Positions 18,059-26,943 of a DNA stretch of 64,000 bases are shown piece by piece. The first letter of the stretch is position 1. Each line of letters opens with the position of its first letter. Both the position numbers and the translations under genes were made by a program. The stretch is from Bacteroides sp. Its GTDB lineage: Bacteria > Bacteroidota > Bacteroidia > Bacteroidales > P3. The stretch is from positions 62,001-126,000 of the forward strand of contig JAMPIH010000001.1 of the NCBI GenBank assembly GCA_023662825.1, in the 5' to 3' direction. Under the pieces are notes generated by a model. That model made no database searches, had not been told where the DNA came from, and saw only the letters and a list, made by a program, of their open reading frames with translations.

Positions 18059-19300
18059 ATGAACAGCCGCAGAATATCCGAAGATGAAATCTTGCAAAAT
18101 TTAGCAAATCTGCCACAAATCACTTTTGAGGTAACAGATGCCTGTAACCTCGCCTGTAAGTATTGTGGTTACGGAGAACTCTACGATTGGTATGACAAAC
18201 GAACAAATTCGTATTTAACATTCTTGCAAGTAAAAAAAATCATAGACTATATTGTAGATCTATGGTCAGAATATCCGAATGAGTCCATTAATCCTGTAAC
18301 TTTTTTTAGTTTTTATGGAGGAGAACCTCTCCTGAATATGCAGTTCATTAAAGAGACGGTAGCGTATGTAGAATCTCTGCAGCTACCGAAGAACATCTTT
18401 TTTTCCATGACAACCAATGGCTTACTCCTCGACCAGGCAATGGATTATTTGAAGGCCAAAAATTTTCGATTGCTTATAAGTTTGGATGGAAACAAATATG
18501 CCAATGGATACCGGGTAGATAGACAAGGTAAGGAATCTTTTGATCGTGTCATTCACAATATTGAATTACTACGGAACACCTATCCGTCTTATTACACCCA
18601 GAATGTCAGGTTCAACGCTGTTTTACACAGCCGCAATAATGTGAATGATATCCGTAAATTTTATAAAGAGATACTGGACAAAGAAAACATAATGATATCC
18701 GAACTCAACACGGCTGGAATCAGGCATTCCCGCAAGAAATTGTTCGAGCAAATTTATCGTAACAAAATGAAAGATTTGTTGTCTTCAGAAAATCGCATTG
18801 ATTTGTCCGATGATTTGGCGGATAACCCTGCAAACCATCAATTATTGGCCTTCCTGCAAAAATACAGCGGCAATATATTTGACAACTACATTGACCTCTT
18901 CATGGATCCTAAAGAAAAGCAATACACCCCTACTGGAACATGTATTCCCTTTTCCAGAAAAATGTTTATAACTGTTAATGGGAAAATTTTGCCTTGTGAA
19001 AGGATAAATCATCAGTTTTCTTACGGAATGGTTGATGAACATGGATTGGATTTTGATATTTCACAAATAGTGAAACAGTTTAATCATTACCTAGATCAAA
19101 TGCAACCTCAGTGTACCGCATGTTACAACAAAGAAAGTTGTGCCGTATGTCTTTATAATATGTTGCAAGACGGAAAATTGCATTGCGATAAGTTTTTATG
19201 CAAAAACGATTACCAACAACTTGTATCATCTTCTTTTTTCTACTTAACCCAGCACCCGCATTTGTACAAAAAGTTGATGACCGAAGTTATCGAGGCGTAA
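18059..19300 (+). CDS. radical SAM/SPASM peptide maturase, GG-Bacteroidales family
   Basis: A 413-residue enzyme from the ATG at 18059. This start is preferred because the longer frame begins inside the hairpin. The radical SAM cluster motif is CNLACKYC with Cys29, Cys33 and Cys36, followed by YGELYDWY, typical of this maturase group. A GGEPLL motif for SAM binding lies near residue 88. The C-terminal SPASM region has many cysteines (CIPFSRKMF, ILPCERI, CTACYNKESCAVC, LHCDKFLC) for auxiliary Fe-S clusters. It should install a radical-based crosslink or other change in the Cys-rich core of the precursor. The next gene is its pseudo-rSAM partner after 14 bp. Confidence 0.9.
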   Translation: MNSRRISEDEILQNLANLPQITFEVTDACNLACKYCGYGELYDWYDKRTNSYLTFLQVKKIIDYIVDLWSEYPNESINPVTFFSFYGGEPLLNMQFIKETVAYVESLQLPKNIFFSMTTNGLLLDQAMDYLKAKNFRLLISLDGNKYANGYRVDRQGKESFDRVIHNIELLRNTYPSYYTQNVRFNAVLHSRNNVNDIRKFYKEILDKENIMISELNTAGIRHSRKKLFEQIYRNKMKDLLSSENRIDLSDDLADNPANHQLLAFLQKYSGNIFDNYIDLFMDPKEKQYTPTGTCIPFSRKMFITVNGKILPCERINHQFSYGMVDEHGLDFDISQIVKQFNHYLDQMQPQCTACYNKESCAVCLYNMLQDGKLHCDKFLCKNDYQQLVSSSFFYLTQHPHLYKKLMTEVIEA

Positions 19301-19314
19301 CTAATAAAGAAATC

Positions 19315-20496
19315 ATGAAGGTGTTAACCTTGAATCCCGACTCATTCCTGTGGCTTAAAAAAGGCGAAGGGCTTTTATACAATGCCGCAAACTACTCCGT
19401 TTACGAATTTCCGCTAACGCCATCCGTTCAGGAAATATGCGAAACAATGCTGGATATGGAGCATTTATACAGTGTTCCTTATATGGAAGAATCCGCAGAT
19501 GATACACTTAAAGATTTTGTGTTGTACATCACATCGAATGATTTTGGATTCATTCAAGATACAGAATCTCAAAGTCGTATTATATCCTTTCCTCCTTTAT
19601 TAAAGATACGCCATAGTTGGACCGACTCCAACAATGAAATTTTGTTAGATTCTTTATTACGAAATCTTTCTTCCTTTACCATCTATACTGGCGGTATTGG
19701 ATTGCCTGGAAACTATTATTTACAGGCGAATTATCCTTCCTCTTTCGACTCTGTTCTTTCCCCGCAAGACTTGATGAATTTCATGAAACGATTTGACATC
19801 TGGAACTTGCGAAATGTTGACATAATATTCTCGAATATGGAGAATATGGACAACTTAGAGGGAACATTACATTTTCTAGATGAATTTTCCGTAAACATCA
19901 AGGTTGTTCTTCGTGCCGCAGAACTTTGTTGTGATAGAGTTGTAAATTTATTAGCCAATCGTAAATTTTTAATCGAAATCATACACACTCCATCTGACAA
20001 TGATGTAATTTCTGAAGTCTGCAGGACACTTTCTCAGACCTCCCATGTTTTTTATGTATTCTCAGAACAAGATTATCTGAATGCAATACAAAAAGCGCAG
20101 AACTACCCCAACAGCCAGATTCGACCTTTATTCAATGGAAAAAATCATGCTTTCTTCCATAAGAAGGTTCTTCTGACACGTGAGGATTTCAAGAAAACCC
20201 AATTATCACGAAGAGCGGTTTTTGCACATCAGGTATTAAATACAAACTACTTTGGTAAACTTATCGTATTACCGAACGGTAAAGTGTATTCCAATCCCTC
20301 AATGCCTCCATTGGGAAATATGTCTGATCCCATATCGCACATAGTGGCTCGTGAATTTAAAACCAATAATGCCTGGCGTGTGATTCGTAATACGAAAAGG
20401 TGTCAAAAGTGTTTATTTCAGTATCTTTGCCCATCCCCAAGCTTTTATGAAAAGCAAATGGGCATAACCTGTATATGCACCGATATGAATATGTGA
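19315..20496 (+). CDS. pseudo-radical-SAM protein, GG-Bacteroidales system
   Basis: A 393-residue protein, started at the ATG at 19315 because the longer frame overlaps the maturase and adds an unrelated hydrophobic segment. It opens with a family-like SFLWLKKGEGLLYNAANYSV and ends with a SPASM remnant (CQKCLFQYLCPSPSFYE). No CxxxCxxC motif is present in the N-terminal half, so it cannot carry the SAM-cleaving cluster. The 'pseudo-rSAM, GG-Bacteroidales system' family always accompanies the active maturase. I infer a role in leader binding or as a maturase partner. Confidence 0.82.
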   Translation: MKVLTLNPDSFLWLKKGEGLLYNAANYSVYEFPLTPSVQEICETMLDMEHLYSVPYMEESADDTLKDFVLYITSNDFGFIQDTESQSRIISFPPLLKIRHSWTDSNNEILLDSLLRNLSSFTIYTGGIGLPGNYYLQANYPSSFDSVLSPQDLMNFMKRFDIWNLRNVDIIFSNMENMDNLEGTLHFLDEFSVNIKVVLRAAELCCDRVVNLLANRKFLIEIIHTPSDNDVISEVCRTLSQTSHVFYVFSEQDYLNAIQKAQNYPNSQIRPLFNGKNHAFFHKKVLLTREDFKKTQLSRRAVFAHQVLNTNYFGKLIVLPNGKVYSNPSMPPLGNMSDPISHIVAREFKTNNAWRVIRNTKRCQKCLFQYLCPSPSFYEKQMGITCICTDMNM

Positions 20497-20521
20497 AATT
20501 CAAACAGCAGAAAGGAAGCAA

Positions 20522-22279
20522 ATGAAAGCAAAAAAAGTTTTAAATCAATGTATCGTTTGGGTACTTTCCGTGCTTCTTCCCTTTATTGTTCCGGCACAAA
20601 ATCTAAGCCATACACGAACGTATGTTTTTCACTCAAAAGTGTACGGCAAGGAACGTTCTTTCCGCATTTCAGTGCCTTCCAATGCCCCGACAGGAGTGAA
20701 ATTCAATCTTCTGTATGTATTGGATGCAGATTACCTGTTCGATGTGGCATCCTCGACAGCCATCTATATGCAAGCCTGCGACCTTATTCCGCCCACGGCG
20801 GTAGTTGCCGTCGATTACGATCCTCCTGGAGACAAGATAAACAATATAGGCTGGAATGAGAATGATTTCTCACTGTATGAATCCGGACAAAATTTATATC
20901 GTTATATCAATGATGAAATTGTTCCTTTTGTAGACTTGATTTTGCCATCTTCAGGTTTCCGAACCATAATGGGGCATTCTCATACCGCGAACTATCTTAC
21001 CTACTATCTTCAGGCCAACAACACGAACTTCCAATCCTATTTATTGATCTCTCCGGATCCTTGTTGGTGGCAAAGGATAGAAGACTCCATGCCAGTCGTT
21101 TCTATTGGGAGCTTTCCATTTCCCAAGGATTTCACAGCCAAAGAAAAACAGCAAGAGGCCATAATCAGAATCATACAGCCCACCCAACAAGGTTCAATGC
21201 ATGGTCAGATAGACCATCGTGGGAATTATCCGACACTGTTTCCATTTCAGGAGGCTCCTCTGGAAGGTATGCACGCCTATGATTCCTTATTGTGTGACGG
21301 ATTGCAAAACACGGGATTCAAAGACGTCAAACTACTCAACGTTCCTTCTACCTATTGGGGCGTGATTCCCGACGGTATTCCTGTTGGATTGCGAAGTCTG
21401 TACGAGCGCTATTGGAATATAGACAGCCTTGACCGGTTTGTCCATGCCTCCCGAATCAATAACCCGATAAATCCGCCTTCAGGCACAAACGTTTGGGATT
21501 TTTTTGAGAAACTCAACCGGGAACATATCCAGAAGTACCACCAACCCCTTCGACTGTCTTCTTCAATATGGGCATTCCCTCGCCGCGCCATAGAAAATAA
21601 AGATACCGTTTCTTTGAGGAAGTTATGGGAATACTATACGCAGGCATTGTCTGTATCTTTCCCTGAATCCGACGCTTTATCGGCAATGGGGTATCTGGGA
21701 TGGTGGCAAAGCAAAGACCAAGAAGCGATAGAATTTTATGAAAGGGAACTTGCGTTGGATGCATCTTCGGGAAAAGATTTTAACAATAATGTCTGGAGCA
21801 CAGACAACCTGTTAATCGAAATGCTCTGCCAGACGGGTGATTTAAATCGGGCATGGGAGTTGCTGGAACAAGTGAAGTCCGTTACACCTCCGGGAGCCCG
21901 TGTGGCCGCTTGTTATCAGCAGGGATTGATATCGGCCAGATTCAGATACCGGATGTGCGAGGGAATTCAACGACTTCAGGAAGCATTAGCCTATCCGGCA
22001 GAAATAAGAAGATGGGTCGGCTGCAATGCAGGTGCCTCGCCCGAAGTGGCGGAAATGGCTCTTGAATTTTTGAAACGGAATGCAGATTGCCGGGATTCAG
22101 CCAATACGTTGGTTCGGCTGACCAACCTTAGATACTCCCCTTATGCTCCTGCTTTCTATGAATCAAAGGCGTGTTTCTATACGGATGATACCAAAACCTA
22201 CGGGAAATCGACTTGCAAACAGAAACGAAATAAACAGAAACAGCGCAGGAATAGAAAAAACAAAAGCCTTGAGCGATGA
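20522..22279 (+). CDS. exported esterase (alpha/beta hydrolase) with C-terminal TPR-like region
   Basis: A 585-residue protein with a signal peptide ending near VPAQ26. Residues 30-290 are a putative esterase of the PF00756 group (esterase D/enterochelin esterase-like): LLYVLDADYLF, VVAVDY and the nucleophile elbow GHSHTA with Ser153. The C-terminal part (about 370-540) is helical with repeated WxYY/W-type TPR-like units, and the end is very basic. It lies 25 bp after the pseudo-rSAM gene and overlaps the GLPGLI gene by four bases, so it belongs to the peptide operon. It should act in the periplasm or at the surface. A role in self-protection, tailoring or siderophore-like chemistry is only conjecture. 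Confidence 0.75.
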   Translation: MKAKKVLNQCIVWVLSVLLPFIVPAQNLSHTRTYVFHSKVYGKERSFRISVPSNAPTGVKFNLLYVLDADYLFDVASSTAIYMQACDLIPPTAVVAVDYDPPGDKINNIGWNENDFSLYESGQNLYRYINDEIVPFVDLILPSSGFRTIMGHSHTANYLTYYLQANNTNFQSYLLISPDPCWWQRIEDSMPVVSIGSFPFPKDFTAKEKQQEAIIRIIQPTQQGSMHGQIDHRGNYPTLFPFQEAPLEGMHAYDSLLCDGLQNTGFKDVKLLNVPSTYWGVIPDGIPVGLRSLYERYWNIDSLDRFVHASRINNPINPPSGTNVWDFFEKLNREHIQKYHQPLRLSSSIWAFPRRAIENKDTVSLRKLWEYYTQALSVSFPESDALSAMGYLGWWQSKDQEAIEFYERELALDASSGKDFNNNVWSTDNLLIEMLCQTGDLNRAWELLEQVKSVTPPGARVAACYQQGLISARFRYRMCEGIQRLQEALAYPAEIRRWVGCNAGASPEVAEMALEFLKRNADCRDSANTLVRLTNLRYSPYAPAFYESKACFYTDDTKTYGKSTCKQKRNKQKQRRNRKNKSLER

Positions 22280-23133
22280 AAAGCAGACTATACTCGGCGT
22301 GCATATGGGTGCTTGGTGCATTGTTCGGCATGGGTGGTGCATATGGACAAAATCCATATTACCCCACGGCATCGTATCTTTGGCAAGAGACCACGTATGA
22401 CACAGCCTTTATGCAGGTGTTGTACAAGATGGAATTTTGGGATCAGTGGCATTCTGAACGGTATGAAGATGTGAGAATGTTGGAAATCGGTATGAATTAC
22501 CGTAAGGATTACAGTTTACGTCTTGACATTCTTGACAGAAAGACAAAAGAATGTACAGAACGTTTTGAAACGCCTATGTTCAGGCTGGATTCTGCTGTCT
22601 ATCCGTTTGAATGGTTTGTCGAAAAAAATAATTCGTGGAGTACATTTAGAACCATCTATGGGGGGCCTGTTCTCCGTTGGCCAGAGAAAACACCCGACTT
22701 TACTTGGCAATTGCTGGACGAGGCCGATACGGTGGCTGGCTTCCTGTGCCAAAAGGCAAAAACCTTTCACGGTGGAAGAATCTATGAGGCTTATTATTGT
22801 CCGGACATTCCTGTAAGTGCCGGCCCTTATCGGTTCGGCGGTTTACCGGGACTGATACTGAAAATACAGGATACAGCAAGCCTTTATAAATGGGAGATTA
22901 CCGGGATGCAGCACGGGAAGTACCCGATTGCGGAGAAACAGTTTTTATTTCAGAAATCCAACAAAAAGAAAGCAACCGAAGTGATTTCTTTTATGTTTGC
23001 TCATCCATTCAAATTTTTGGTAGAGGTATTGCATATGGACTTGATGATTCAGGATGGAAAAGGCGGCGCATATAGTCCGGGAGAAAGAGAATTCGGCATC
23101 TCGTGGTTTTATGAACCGATTGAAATAGAATAG
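22276..23133 (+). CDS. GLPGLI family protein
   Basis: A 285-residue exported protein with signal peptide (cleavage near GAYGQ) and the family signature GLPGLI at residues 189-194, preceded by CPDIPVSAGPYRFG. The family is widespread in Bacteroidetes, of unknown function, and often sits near outer-membrane or RiPP export genes. Its start is coupled to the esterase stop (ATGA). An immunity or periplasmic chaperone role is possible but not shown. Confidence 0.85.
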   Translation: MKSRLYSACIWVLGALFGMGGAYGQNPYYPTASYLWQETTYDTAFMQVLYKMEFWDQWHSERYEDVRMLEIGMNYRKDYSLRLDILDRKTKECTERFETPMFRLDSAVYPFEWFVEKNNSWSTFRTIYGGPVLRWPEKTPDFTWQLLDEADTVAGFLCQKAKTFHGGRIYEAYYCPDIPVSAGPYRFGGLPGLILKIQDTASLYKWEITGMQHGKYPIAEKQFLFQKSNKKKATEVISFMFAHPFKFLVEVLHMDLMIQDGKGGAYSPGEREFGISWFYEPIEIE

Positions 23134-23344
23134 ATGGCTCATTTATTCAATCGCAACAAACACACCTTCCTTTAGCATATACAACCAATATGGTCAACCA
23201 ATTTCAAGGCATCTTAAACAAGTCCTATGTATTAGTTTAAAACGATTGCTTTAAGGAACAACAGTATCGAATTCAAGCGCCTTCAGCTTACTCCTATTTT
23301 TTGAGAACGAATAAACATATACTCGCAAACTGTAAATTAATGGA
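23134..23344. other. intergenic gap inside the RiPP locus
   Basis: AT-rich, 211 bp. I see only minimal ATG-stop frames (13 and 16 codons), no clear TAnnTTTG element and no strong hairpin. The gap may hold a separate promoter for the exporter genes, but I cannot point to one. Confidence 0.4.
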
Positions 23345-25564
23345 ATGAACTCCAAATTTCCCTTTGTTTCTCAACCCGATGCGATGGATTGTGGGGCGGC
23401 GTGTATCTCGATGATAAGCCGTTATTATGGGAAATACCGCGCTATCGACACCTTGCGCGAGATGTGCCATGCAACGCGGGAAGGCGTTTCGTTATTGGAT
23501 CTCAGTAATGCTGCGGAACAGTTGGGATTTAGGACAATCGGCGTAAAGATAACCATAGGGCAACTGTTGCAGGAAGTAAATTATCCTTGCATCGTGCACT
23601 GGAAACAGAATCACTTTATCGTAGTTTACAAAACATCCGTCAAACGCACACCAGACGGTGTTTTTCATGGCCATGTACATATCGCAGACCCTGCACATGG
23701 CCTTACCAAATTGAAAGTGCAGGATTTTCTTTGCGGCTGGATAAGCATAGGCAAAGGAGAACTGGGGCAAGGCATTGCCCTCTTGTTGGAGCCAACCCCG
23801 GAATTCTATTCCCAGGATGAAGACCGACACAGCCGCAAAAAACTCACATTTATTTTACGTTACCTGAAACCATACAGGAAACATGTAATTCAACTCTTTT
23901 GTGGAGTGCTGTTAGGTTCCATATTGCAATTGGTATTCCCCTTCTTAACCCAAAGCATCGTGGACTATGGAATCGGAAACCGGAACCTAGGCTTCGTAAC
24001 CCTGATTCTGATAGCCCAACTGGTATTGTTTTTCAGCCAAACGATAGTCGAGTTTATCCAATCGTGGATATTGTTGCACATCACGGTGAGAATCAATATC
24101 TCCATGATTTCAGACTTTCTGATTAAACTGATGAAACTGCCCATCCGTTTTTTCGACACGAAACTGATCGGAGACCTGCTGCAGCGAATTCAGGATAACT
24201 CACGGATACAGAGTTTTCTAACCCAAGAAACCTTACAGACTTTCTTTTCGTTCTTCACGCTGATCGTATTCCTGATAGTGTTAGCCATCTATAACGGAAC
24301 AATCTTCTTCATCTTTTTAATTTCCAGCTGCCTGTACATATTTTGGATAACATTGTTTTTAAAACGTAGACGCGCCTTAGATTATAAACGTTTTGCACAG
24401 GCTTCGGTTGAACAAAGCAATCTGTACGAAATGGTAACTGCCATGCAGGAAATCAAGCTACAGAATTGCGAGAAACAGAAACGGTGGGGCTGGGAAAACA
24501 TACAGGCAAAATTATTCAAGATAAGCGTGGAGGGCCTGTCCTTGCAGCAATATCAACAGGCAGGAGGTGCATTTATCAATCAATTGAAGAATATATTGGT
24601 GTCGTTTCTTTCGGCTCGTGCCGTAATCAATGGAGAAATGACCTTAGGTATGATGGTTGCCGTGCAATATATTATCGGACAACTGAACTCCCCCATTTCT
24701 ATGCTGATTTCATTTGTTCAATCCGCGCAAGATGCTAAAATCAGCATGGAACGTCTGGGCGAGATACAGGAACGAGAAGATGAAGAAGAAAAGAATCTGC
24801 ATAGGACAACCCGTATTCCTGCAGGTTCGCAATTGCGCGTGGAAAAACTGTCTTTCCGCTATGGCGGTACTGAAAGTCCAGAGGTATTGAAAGACATCGA
24901 TTTGAACATACCTGCCGGCAAGACAACAGCCATTGTTGGTATGAGCGGAAGCGGCAAAACAACATTGGTTAAATTGCTGCTTGGCTTTTATGAACCGGCA
25001 CACGGAGCCATCTTGGTTGGTGGGCATAACCTGAACAATGTGAATACGCACGTATGGAGAACCAAATGCGGCGCCGTAATGCAAGACGGGTATATATTTT
25101 CGGACACGATAGCGAACAATATCGCGGTTGGCGAGGAACGGATTGATTGGGAGAGGTTGACCTATGCGGTTAAGATGGCAAACATCGAGGAAATGATACA
25201 AGAACTTCCTTTGGGCTTTAACACAAAAATCGGTCAAGAAGGCAACGGGTTAAGTCAGGGGCAGAAGCAACGTATACTGATAGCCCGTACCATTTACAAG
25301 AACCCCGAATTCATATTTTTCGATGAAGCGACCAATTCGTTAGATGCGAACAACGAACGGGCAATCATGAAAAATCTAACGGAGTTTTTTAGAGGAAAGA
25401 CCGTTGTGGTTGTGGCGCACAGACTTAGCACGGTACGCCATGCGGATCAGATTGTGGTGTTAAAGGATGGGCAAATAAAAGAACTTGGTTCCCATGAAGA
25501 ATTGGTTTCTCTTCATGGTGATTATTATCGGCTGGTTAAAAATCAATTGGAATTGGGCAATTAG
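23345..25564 (+). CDS. C39-peptidase-containing ABC exporter for double-glycine peptides
   Basis: A 739-residue bacteriocin-type ABC transporter. The N-terminal C39 peptidase (about 1-130) has catalytic Cys16 in DCGAAC, His90 in NHFIVVY and Asp115 in ADPA. The membrane domain spans about 160-450, and the ATPase domain has Walker A GMSGSGKTT, the signature LSQGQKQRI, Walker B FIFFDEAT and the switch His in VAHRLS. It should cut the precursor after Gly-Gly and move the core across the inner membrane. HlyD and TolC genes follow directly, giving a complete tripartite exporter. Confidence 0.93.
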   Translation: MNSKFPFVSQPDAMDCGAACISMISRYYGKYRAIDTLREMCHATREGVSLLDLSNAAEQLGFRTIGVKITIGQLLQEVNYPCIVHWKQNHFIVVYKTSVKRTPDGVFHGHVHIADPAHGLTKLKVQDFLCGWISIGKGELGQGIALLLEPTPEFYSQDEDRHSRKKLTFILRYLKPYRKHVIQLFCGVLLGSILQLVFPFLTQSIVDYGIGNRNLGFVTLILIAQLVLFFSQTIVEFIQSWILLHITVRINISMISDFLIKLMKLPIRFFDTKLIGDLLQRIQDNSRIQSFLTQETLQTFFSFFTLIVFLIVLAIYNGTIFFIFLISSCLYIFWITLFLKRRRALDYKRFAQASVEQSNLYEMVTAMQEIKLQNCEKQKRWGWENIQAKLFKISVEGLSLQQYQQAGGAFINQLKNILVSFLSARAVINGEMTLGMMVAVQYIIGQLNSPISMLISFVQSAQDAKISMERLGEIQEREDEEEKNLHRTTRIPAGSQLRVEKLSFRYGGTESPEVLKDIDLNIPAGKTTAIVGMSGSGKTTLVKLLLGFYEPAHGAILVGGHNLNNVNTHVWRTKCGAVMQDGYIFSDTIANNIAVGEERIDWERLTYAVKMANIEEMIQELPLGFNTKIGQEGNGLSQGQKQRILIARTIYKNPEFIFFDEATNSLDANNERAIMKNLTEFFRGKTVVVVAHRLSTVRHADQIVVLKDGQIKELGSHEELVSLHGDYYRLVKNQLELGN

Positions 25565-25572
25565 GAAGCAGC

Positions 25573-26943
25573 ATGGAAAACTTGAAGTTTGATATAACGG
25601 CAGCGTTGGACGAATCCATTGTTCCGGCTCAAGATTACACGAAGGTGTCGGACAACGGAGAACACAGCCTCCCCGTTCAAGATATTTTAGGAAGAACGCC
25701 TCATTGGGTGGTCCGTTGGGGCATTGTTTCCATTTTAGCGGTGGTGATGCTTTTATTGATAGGCAGTGCTTTTGTAAAGTACCCTGATATTATAAGTTGC
25801 CGAATTACGGTAACTACCGAAAACATGCCCGTACATCTTGCCGCCCGTACCTCAGGTAAAATCGACACGCTTTTGGTGGAGGATCGGGAGTGTGTTTTAA
25901 ACGGCTCCGTTCTGGCGGTATTGGAAAACACCGCCCGCTATACCGACATACAGCAAATGTCGGAATATGTAAACTTTTACGCACCCTATTTGGAGTTTCA
26001 TGCAGACACTCTGGTGTTCGCGCCTTTCCCCAAAAATCTATCGTTAGGCGAACTTCAAAGTGGATTCTATCGGTTTGTAAAAGCATTGAGCGATTATCGG
26101 TACTTTAAAGAACACGACTACTACGGGAAAAAAGCGGAAACCTTAAGCAGCCGTCAGGCGGTTCAAGGGAGAATAAGTCAGAACATACGGGAACGGCTAA
26201 AACTTACGGAAGGACAGCTTGCCATTCAAGAACATCTATTCAAGGTAGATTCAGCGTTGTTTTTAGGAAATGCAATATCAGGCGTAGAATACGAACAATC
26301 GTATTCCTCTTTGTTACAAATGCGACAGTCGTATGCAAATGCAATCGAGGCTATCCATACGGCATCACTAACCACCATGCAGACGGAACAGGAAATTTGG
26401 GAATTGTATCAAGAGCAACAGGATAAGGAGAATGAACTTTACTTGTCTTTATCCGGAGCCTACGGAGACCTGTCCGCCCAATTGGAGGAATGGGAACAGA
26501 AATATGTATTCCGTAGCCCGATAGACGGTATTGTCGCATTGACAAACTATTGGCAAAAAAATCAGCATATCAGCACGGGAGAAATGTTGTTGAGTATTAT
26601 CCCGACAGACACATGCAGGATAACAGGCAAGATTATGTTGCCTGCTCATGGTATCGGAAAAGTACGTAACAATCAACGTATCAATATCAAGTTTGATGGA
26701 TTCCCCTATATGGAATTCGGTATGGTGGAGGCGCGGGTTGGAAAAATAGCCATGCTGCCTGTAAAACAAGAAAATGAAATGTACACAGTAGTAGAAGTGA
26801 TTATGCCGGATAGTCTGGTTACAAGTTATGGACAAACCTTGATGTTTTCACAACAAATGCAGGGAGATGCCGAAATTATTACCGCAGACCTAAGCATATT
26901 GGACAGAATATTGAATCCTATAAAATCTGCCTTGAAACGATGA
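25573..26943 (+). CDS. HlyD-family periplasmic adaptor
   Basis: A 456-residue membrane fusion protein. A short cytoplasmic N-terminus precedes one transmembrane helix (about 47-69), then a lipoyl half-motif (AARTSGKIDTLLVEDRECV), a coiled-coil hairpin (about 150-300), the second lipoyl half (FRSPIDGIVAL) and a beta-barrel domain (INIKFDGFPYMEFG). It bridges the ABC exporter and the outer-membrane channel. It begins 8 bp after the ABC gene and overlaps the TolC-type gene by four bases. Confidence 0.9.
   Translation: MENLKFDITAALDESIVPAQDYTKVSDNGEHSLPVQDILGRTPHWVVRWGIVSILAVVMLLLIGSAFVKYPDIISCRITVTTENMPVHLAARTSGKIDTLLVEDRECVLNGSVLAVLENTARYTDIQQMSEYVNFYAPYLEFHADTLVFAPFPKNLSLGELQSGFYRFVKALSDYRYFKEHDYYGKKAETLSSRQAVQGRISQNIRERLKLTEGQLAIQEHLFKVDSALFLGNAISGVEYEQSYSSLLQMRQSYANAIEAIHTASLTTMQTEQEIWELYQEQQDKENELYLSLSGAYGDLSAQLEEWEQKYVFRSPIDGIVALTNYWQKNQHISTGEMLLSIIPTDTCRITGKIMLPAHGIGKVRNNQRINIKFDGFPYMEFGMVEARVGKIAMLPVKQENEMYTVVEVIMPDSLVTSYGQTLMFSQQMQGDAEIITADLSILDRILNPIKSALKR

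Noticed and set aside
19198-19314. Hydrophobic N-terminal extension of the pseudo-rSAM protein
   Set aside because: It overlaps the maturase coding end and is not family-like; it would wrongly predict secretion.
23133-23252. Tiny ATG-stop frames (13 and 16 codons) after the GLPGLI gene
   Set aside because: Too short, and without a double-glycine leader, so not second precursors.
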